Shown piece after piece: positions 6,893-9,384 of a stretch of DNA of 9,384 bases (position 1 is its first letter; each line of letters begins with the position of its first letter). The notes beneath the pieces are model-generated. The model did not search any database. It was not told the DNA's origin and saw nothing but the letters and a program-made list of their open reading frames with translations. Source of the DNA: Chloroflexota bacterium (GTDB lineage: Bacteria > Chloroflexota > Dehalococcoidia > JACQGW01); the NCBI GenBank assembly GCA_016199325.1, contig JACQGW010000437.1:1-9384 (forward strand). The letters are read 5' to 3'. A program made the translations under genes and the position numbers.

Positions 6893-8161
6893 ATGATCGC
6901 CCACGACGCGCAGCCCGAACCGGAGCTCTCCCAGGGTTCGGCGGGAACCGGACTGCCGCTGGCCGGCGTTCGGGTGCTCGACCTGACACAAGGGCTGGCG
7001 GGCGCTTTCTGCACGCTGGTGCTCGCAGACTTCGGCGCCGACGTCGTCAAGATCGAGCGGCCCGATGGCGGCGATCCAGCCCGGCACCTCGGCGCCCGAC
7101 GATCGGACGGCGCCGGGCGGTCGGCGTCGTCCGAGTTCGTCTACCTCGGGCGCAACAAGCGCAGCATGACGCTCGATCTGCGGACCCCGGCCGGCGCGGC
7201 GATCTTCGGGGAGCTCGTCCAACACGCCGACGTCCTGGTCGAGAATTCCAGGCCCGACTTCCTGGACCGATTGGGGCTGGGCTACCGCACGCTCCACGAA
7301 CGGAACGAGCGCCTCATCTACGCCTGCATCAGCGGTTTCGGCCATCGCGACATCCTGGAGAGCCCGTTCTGGTCACGGGGCGGCTACAACCCGCAGATCC
7401 AGGCGATGAGTGGGATCGCCGAGATGACCGGGCAGGCCGATGGTCCGCCGGTTGACGTCGGCGTGCCGCTGGCCGATTTCGTGCCTGCGTTGTTCGCCAC
7501 CATCGGCATCCTGATGGCGCTGGAGGCCCGGCGGTCGACGGGGCGGGGCCAGATGGTGGATACGGCCATGTACGACGCGCTGGCTGTCCTGAACGCCCGC
7601 GCCATCATGCGCTACACGTTTGCCGGCGACGTCATCTCGCGCGGTCGGGGGGTCTATTCGGCGGTCATCACCAGCATCGTGCGCTGTGCCGACGGCTACG
7701 TGAGTGTGAGCGTGCTGGGCGCGCCGGCCTGGGAGCGCTTCTGCTCGCTCATCGGTCACCCGGAGCTCCTTCAGGATCCGCAGCTCCAGACCGAAGCCGC
7801 TCGCGCGGCCAACAACGCCGAGCGGATCCGTCCGCTGCTGGAGGAATGGGCGCTCGGCAAGACAAAGGCCGAGCTCACGGCCGTATTGACGGAGGCGGGC
7901 ATTGGGGCGGGCGCCGTGCAGAACGCGGCCGATCTGGCGGCGTGTCCCCACTTGCAGGCGAGGCAGATGCTGGTCGAGATCGACGACATGCTGGGCGGGA
8001 AGGTGCTGGCCCCCGGCAACCCTGTCAAGCTCTCGGCCTGCGCCGAGACCCCCCGGCGCCAAGCCCCGGCCCTGGGCGAGCACACCGAACAGATCCTGGC
8101 GAGCTTCCTGGGCCTGTCGGACCAGGAGATCGCGGGGCTGCGACAAAAACGCGTCGTGTAG
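6893..8161 (+). CDS. Class III CoA-transferase (CaiB/BaiF family), copy 2
   Basis: A 422-aa cytoplasmic enzyme, slightly longer than copy 1 because of a polar ~22-residue N-terminus before LPLAGVRVLDLTQGLAG. Family blocks in order: LADFGADVVKIERPDGGDP (44-62), GRNKRSMTLDL (86-96), ADVLVENSRPDFLDRLGLGY (112-131), LIYACISGFG (141-150), a GGYNPQIQAMSG stretch (163-174), and the catalytic Asp D195 in VGVPLADFVPAL. STGRGQMVDTAMYDAL follows. The C-terminus LGEHTEQILASFLGLSDQEI is typical. ATG 6893 has a weak GGGGGT ribosome site (6880-6885) and lies 5 nt after MaoC copy 2, arguing for co-translation. An upstream in-frame extension to 6695 would overlap that gene heavily and is rejected. The two transferases differ clearly in sequence, so they probably use different acceptor acids. 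Candidate substrates for this one are C4-C5 dicarboxylates, judged only from the MaoC and CitE neighbours. Confidence 0.93.
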   Translation: MIAHDAQPEPELSQGSAGTGLPLAGVRVLDLTQGLAGAFCTLVLADFGADVVKIERPDGGDPARHLGARRSDGAGRSASSEFVYLGRNKRSMTLDLRTPAGAAIFGELVQHADVLVENSRPDFLDRLGLGYRTLHERNERLIYACISGFGHRDILESPFWSRGGYNPQIQAMSGIAEMTGQADGPPVDVGVPLADFVPALFATIGILMALEARRSTGRGQMVDTAMYDALAVLNARAIMRYTFAGDVISRGRGVYSAVITSIVRCADGYVSVSVLGAPAWERFCSLIGHPELLQDPQLQTEAARAANNAERIRPLLEEWALGKTKAELTAVLTEAGIGAGAVQNAADLAACPHLQARQMLVEIDDMLGGKVLAPGNPVKLSACAETPRRQAPALGEHTEQILASFLGLSDQEIAGLRQKRVV

Positions 8162-8173
8162 AAACGCCCAACA

Positions 8174-8302
8174 GGACGAACCGCAGAGGCGCAGAGAACG
8201 CAGAGGACGAAGTCCGTGGTTTGTGGTTTCTGGTTGCCACGATGCTCCTCGAACCAGAAACCACAAACCAGAAACCCGTTTCACCGCCTCTGCAGTTCGT
8301 TC
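8174..8302. repeat. Nested palindromic intergenic element with heptad repeats
   Basis: This fills most of the 173-nt gap between CoA-transferase 2 and the CitE-type gene. Outer arms: 8174-8191 and 8285-8302 are inverted copies matching at 16 of 18 positions, with one of the two mismatches allowing a G-U pair. Inner arms: 8217-8235 and 8252-8270 are a perfect 19-bp inverted repeat around a 16-nt loop. The inner arms are built from a 7-nt unit (TGGTTTG, TGGTTTC, TGGTTGC; AACCAGA, AACCACA on the return). Between the left outer and inner arms are CGCAGAG units at about 9-nt spacing (8182-8206). The composition is more A/T-rich than the surrounding genes. No T-run follows, so it is not a classical terminator. 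It resembles dispersed intergenic repeats (REP- or MITE-like), but no transposase is present. Confidence 0.8.
8217..8270 (+). other. Strong hairpin: 19-bp perfect stem, 16-nt loop
   Basis: Left arm 8217-8235, loop 8236-8251, right arm 8252-8270, perfectly complementary. It is predicted to fold in RNA or cruciform DNA upstream of the lyase gene. It could attenuate transcription, protect an mRNA 3' end from nucleases, or simply be the core of a repeat element. The stem lacks the GC-rich base plus U-tract of an intrinsic terminator. Confidence 0.75.
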
Positions 8303-8322
8303 GGCACTCCATATCTGAGACC

Positions 8323-8328
8323 GGAGGT
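8323..8328 (+). promoter_or_regulatory. Ribosome binding site of the CitE-type lyase gene
   Basis: GGAGGT lies 6 nt before ATG 8335. It fixes that start and excludes the long in-frame upstream extension through the palindromic element. Confidence 0.82.
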
Positions 8329-8334
8329 GGTGAG

Positions 8335-9234
8335 ATGGGAGCGTTGCCGCTCATTCGTTCCTGGCTCTACGCGCCGGGCAACAATCCGAAGCTCCTGGAG
8401 CGGGTCTTCTCGGCCGGAGCCGACGCCGTTATCCTGGACCTGGAGGATTCGGTGCCGCCGGCGGAAAAGGAGCGAGCGCGCGCCCTGGTCGCCGAGGCGG
8501 TGCGCGCCCGACAGGGGCAGCGCGGCCCCCTCGTGTTCGTGCGGATCAACCACCCCGAAACCGGCCTGGCTGAAGACGACCTTCGGGCCGTCGTGCATGC
8601 CGGTCTGAACGGACTCCGACTCCCGAAGGTGGAAGACGCCGAAACAGTCCGGCAGATCGAGGCCTGCGTGCAAAGCGCCGCCGCGCGCAACGGGCTGCCA
8701 TCGGCCGAGCTGCCGCTCATGTGTAACGTCGAGAGTGCCAGGGGCGTCTGGCGCGCCATCGAGATCGCGCTGGCGCATCCGAGTGTCACCGCCCTGGCGT
8801 TCGGCGTGGTGGACTTCGCCCGGGACGTGAACGCCATCGTCGGTCCGGAGGGGCTGGAAACGCTGTACGCGCGGTCGCAACTGGTCATCGCCTCTCGGGT
8901 CGCAGGCATCCGCCCGCCGATCGACAGCGTCTACGCCAAGCTCCAGGACGAGGCCGGGTTGGAGCACACGACGCGCCAGGGCCGCGCGCTGGGGTTCTTC
9001 GGCCGATCCGCCATTCACCCCCGACAGGTGGCGATCATCAACACGGTTTTCACCCCTTCCCAAGAAGAGATCGGAAGGGCGCGAGCGGTGGTCGACGCGG
9101 CCATGCGGGCCGAAGCGACCGGTTCCGGCGCGCTCCGGCTGCCGGATGGCGACTTTGTCGACGTCGCGGTCGTGCGCAGGGCTCGCGACGTGCTGCATCT
9201 GGTCGAGGCGCTGGGCACCGCTTCCACTGGATAG
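8335..9234 (+). CDS. HpcH/HpaI-type CoA-ester lyase (CitE-like, citramalyl/malyl-CoA lyase family)
   Basis: A 299-aa cytoplasmic TIM-barrel lyase, close to the usual CitE length. It should cleave a 3-hydroxyacyl-CoA dicarboxylate such as citramalyl-, malyl- or methylmalyl-CoA into acetyl- or propionyl-CoA plus a 2-oxo acid. Signatures in order: RSWLYAPGNNPKLLERV (8-24), ADAVILDLEDSVPPAEKERAR (29-49), VFVRIN (67-72) with substrate-binding R70, GLRLPKVE (93-100), MCNVESARGVWRA (129-141) with metal ligand E133, and FGVVDFARDV (156-165) with metal ligand D160. FFGRSAIHPRQVAIIN near the C-terminus is strongly conserved in the family. It is not accompanied by citrate lyase alpha or gamma subunits, so it is a stand-alone CoA lyase rather than part of citrate lyase. 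It is separated from the preceding gene by the palindromic element, so it may be expressed at a different level from the rest. Confidence 0.93.
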   Translation: MGALPLIRSWLYAPGNNPKLLERVFSAGADAVILDLEDSVPPAEKERARALVAEAVRARQGQRGPLVFVRINHPETGLAEDDLRAVVHAGLNGLRLPKVEDAETVRQIEACVQSAAARNGLPSAELPLMCNVESARGVWRAIEIALAHPSVTALAFGVVDFARDVNAIVGPEGLETLYARSQLVIASRVAGIRPPIDSVYAKLQDEAGLEHTTRQGRALGFFGRSAIHPRQVAIINTVFTPSQEEIGRARAVVDAAMRAEATGSGALRLPDGDFVDVAVVRRARDVLHLVEALGTASTG

Positions 9235-9351
9235 ACGACCTCACGACGACGGCCATGCCGGCCTCTCCACTGTGCGTCCCCAGGCTCACACACGCCGCCG
9301 CTCCGACTCCCTCCCGTGCATACCCGAGTAGGTCCTTAGGAGTAGCGGCGC
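9235..9351. other. Intergenic region after the lyase gene
   Basis: About 120 nt with no supported gene. It contains a weak hairpin, CGGC-CAT-GCCG at 9250-9260, too short and without a T-tract to call a terminator, and an AGGAG at 9338-9342 that could be a ribosome site for a gene running off the right edge. Confidence 0.5.
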
Positions 9352-9352
9352 A

Positions 9353-9384
9353 TGCGGAGGTGCGGAGGCTGCGGAGGCGGAGCG
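9353..9384 (+). repeat. Short tandem purine-rich repeat at the right edge
   Basis: TGCGGAGG occurs at 9353-9360, 9361-9368 and 9370-9377, followed by CGGAGCG to the edge. It is preceded by the 8-bp palindrome CGCATGCG (9349-9356). Its style resembles the CGCAGAGG units at 8182-8206. An ATG at 9352 with AGGAG 9 nt upstream opens a frame reading MRRCGGCGG to the edge. Whether that is a gene cannot be decided, and the low-complexity peptide suggests it is not. Confidence 0.6.

Noticed and set aside
8182..8206. CRISPR array
   Set aside because: The units are 8-9 nt and contiguous, with no 24-40 nt repeats or unique spacers.
8217..8270. Rho-independent terminator after CoA-transferase 2
   Set aside because: The stem is long and perfect but not GC-rich at the base, the loop is 16 nt and no T-tract follows; a repeat element explains it better.
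7846..8334. Upstream extension of the CitE-type lyase to 7846
   Set aside because: It reads through the CoA-transferase 2 gene in another frame and through the palindromic element. A strong ribosome site precedes ATG 8335.
8216..8608. Small open frames across the palindromic gap (peptides with WF and QKPQT runs)
   Set aside because: They are translations of the repeat continued into a wrong frame of the lyase gene, with no ribosome site and no family match.
9250..9260. Hairpin CGGC-CAT-GCCG after the lyase gene as a terminator
   Set aside because: Only a 4-bp stem with a 3-nt loop and no T-run.

Overview
The window is strongly G+C-rich and densely coding, with nine genes, all on the + strand. 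It looks like part of a catabolic gene cluster from a high-GC bacterium. The family mix (class III CoA-transferases, MaoC/FAS1-like dehydratases, peptide-type ABC permeases, a CitE-like lyase) is common in Proteobacteria and in soil lineages such as Rokubacteria or Methylomirabilota. This taxonomic guess is weak because there is no rRNA or marker gene here. I see no tRNA, rRNA, CRISPR array, transposase, integrase or transcriptional regulator.

Layout: (1) a MaoC-type double-hotdog dehydratase cut by the left edge (2-847); (2) a COG3964-type metal-dependent amidohydrolase (891-2042); (3) a class III CoA-transferase (2039-3232); (4, 5) two DppB/DppC-type ABC permeases (3251-4168, 4165-5148); (6) an enoyl-CoA hydratase/isomerase family protein (5153-5950); (7) a second MaoC-type dehydratase paralogous to the first (5994-6887); (8) a second class III CoA-transferase (6893-8161); (9) a CitE/HpcH-type CoA-ester lyase (8335-9234). 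Genes 1-8 are separated by at most 43 nt, with two 4-nt ATGA stop/start overlaps, so they read as one transcription unit. The only sizeable internal gap (8162-8334) holds a nested palindromic repeat. The last 150 nt hold short purine-rich repeats and no convincing complete gene.

Inferred joint role: an organic acid, or a masked ester or amide of one, is imported through the permease pair. It is unmasked by the amidohydrolase, activated to a CoA thioester by a CoA-transferase, then hydrated or isomerised by the crotonase and MaoC proteins. Finally it is split by the CitE-like lyase into acetyl-CoA (or a related acyl-CoA) plus a 2-oxo acid. The 3' trio (MaoC, class III CoA-transferase, CitE) resembles the logic of known C5-dicarboxylate routes (itaconate, mesaconate, citramalate), but the substrate cannot be read from sequence. 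The transporter's ATPases and binding protein are not in the window.

Most notable: the nested palindrome with heptad repeats before the lyase gene; a 27-codon tandem duplication in the linker of the first MaoC protein only; the paired MaoC/CoA-transferase sets; and a crotonase lacking the usual first catalytic glutamate.
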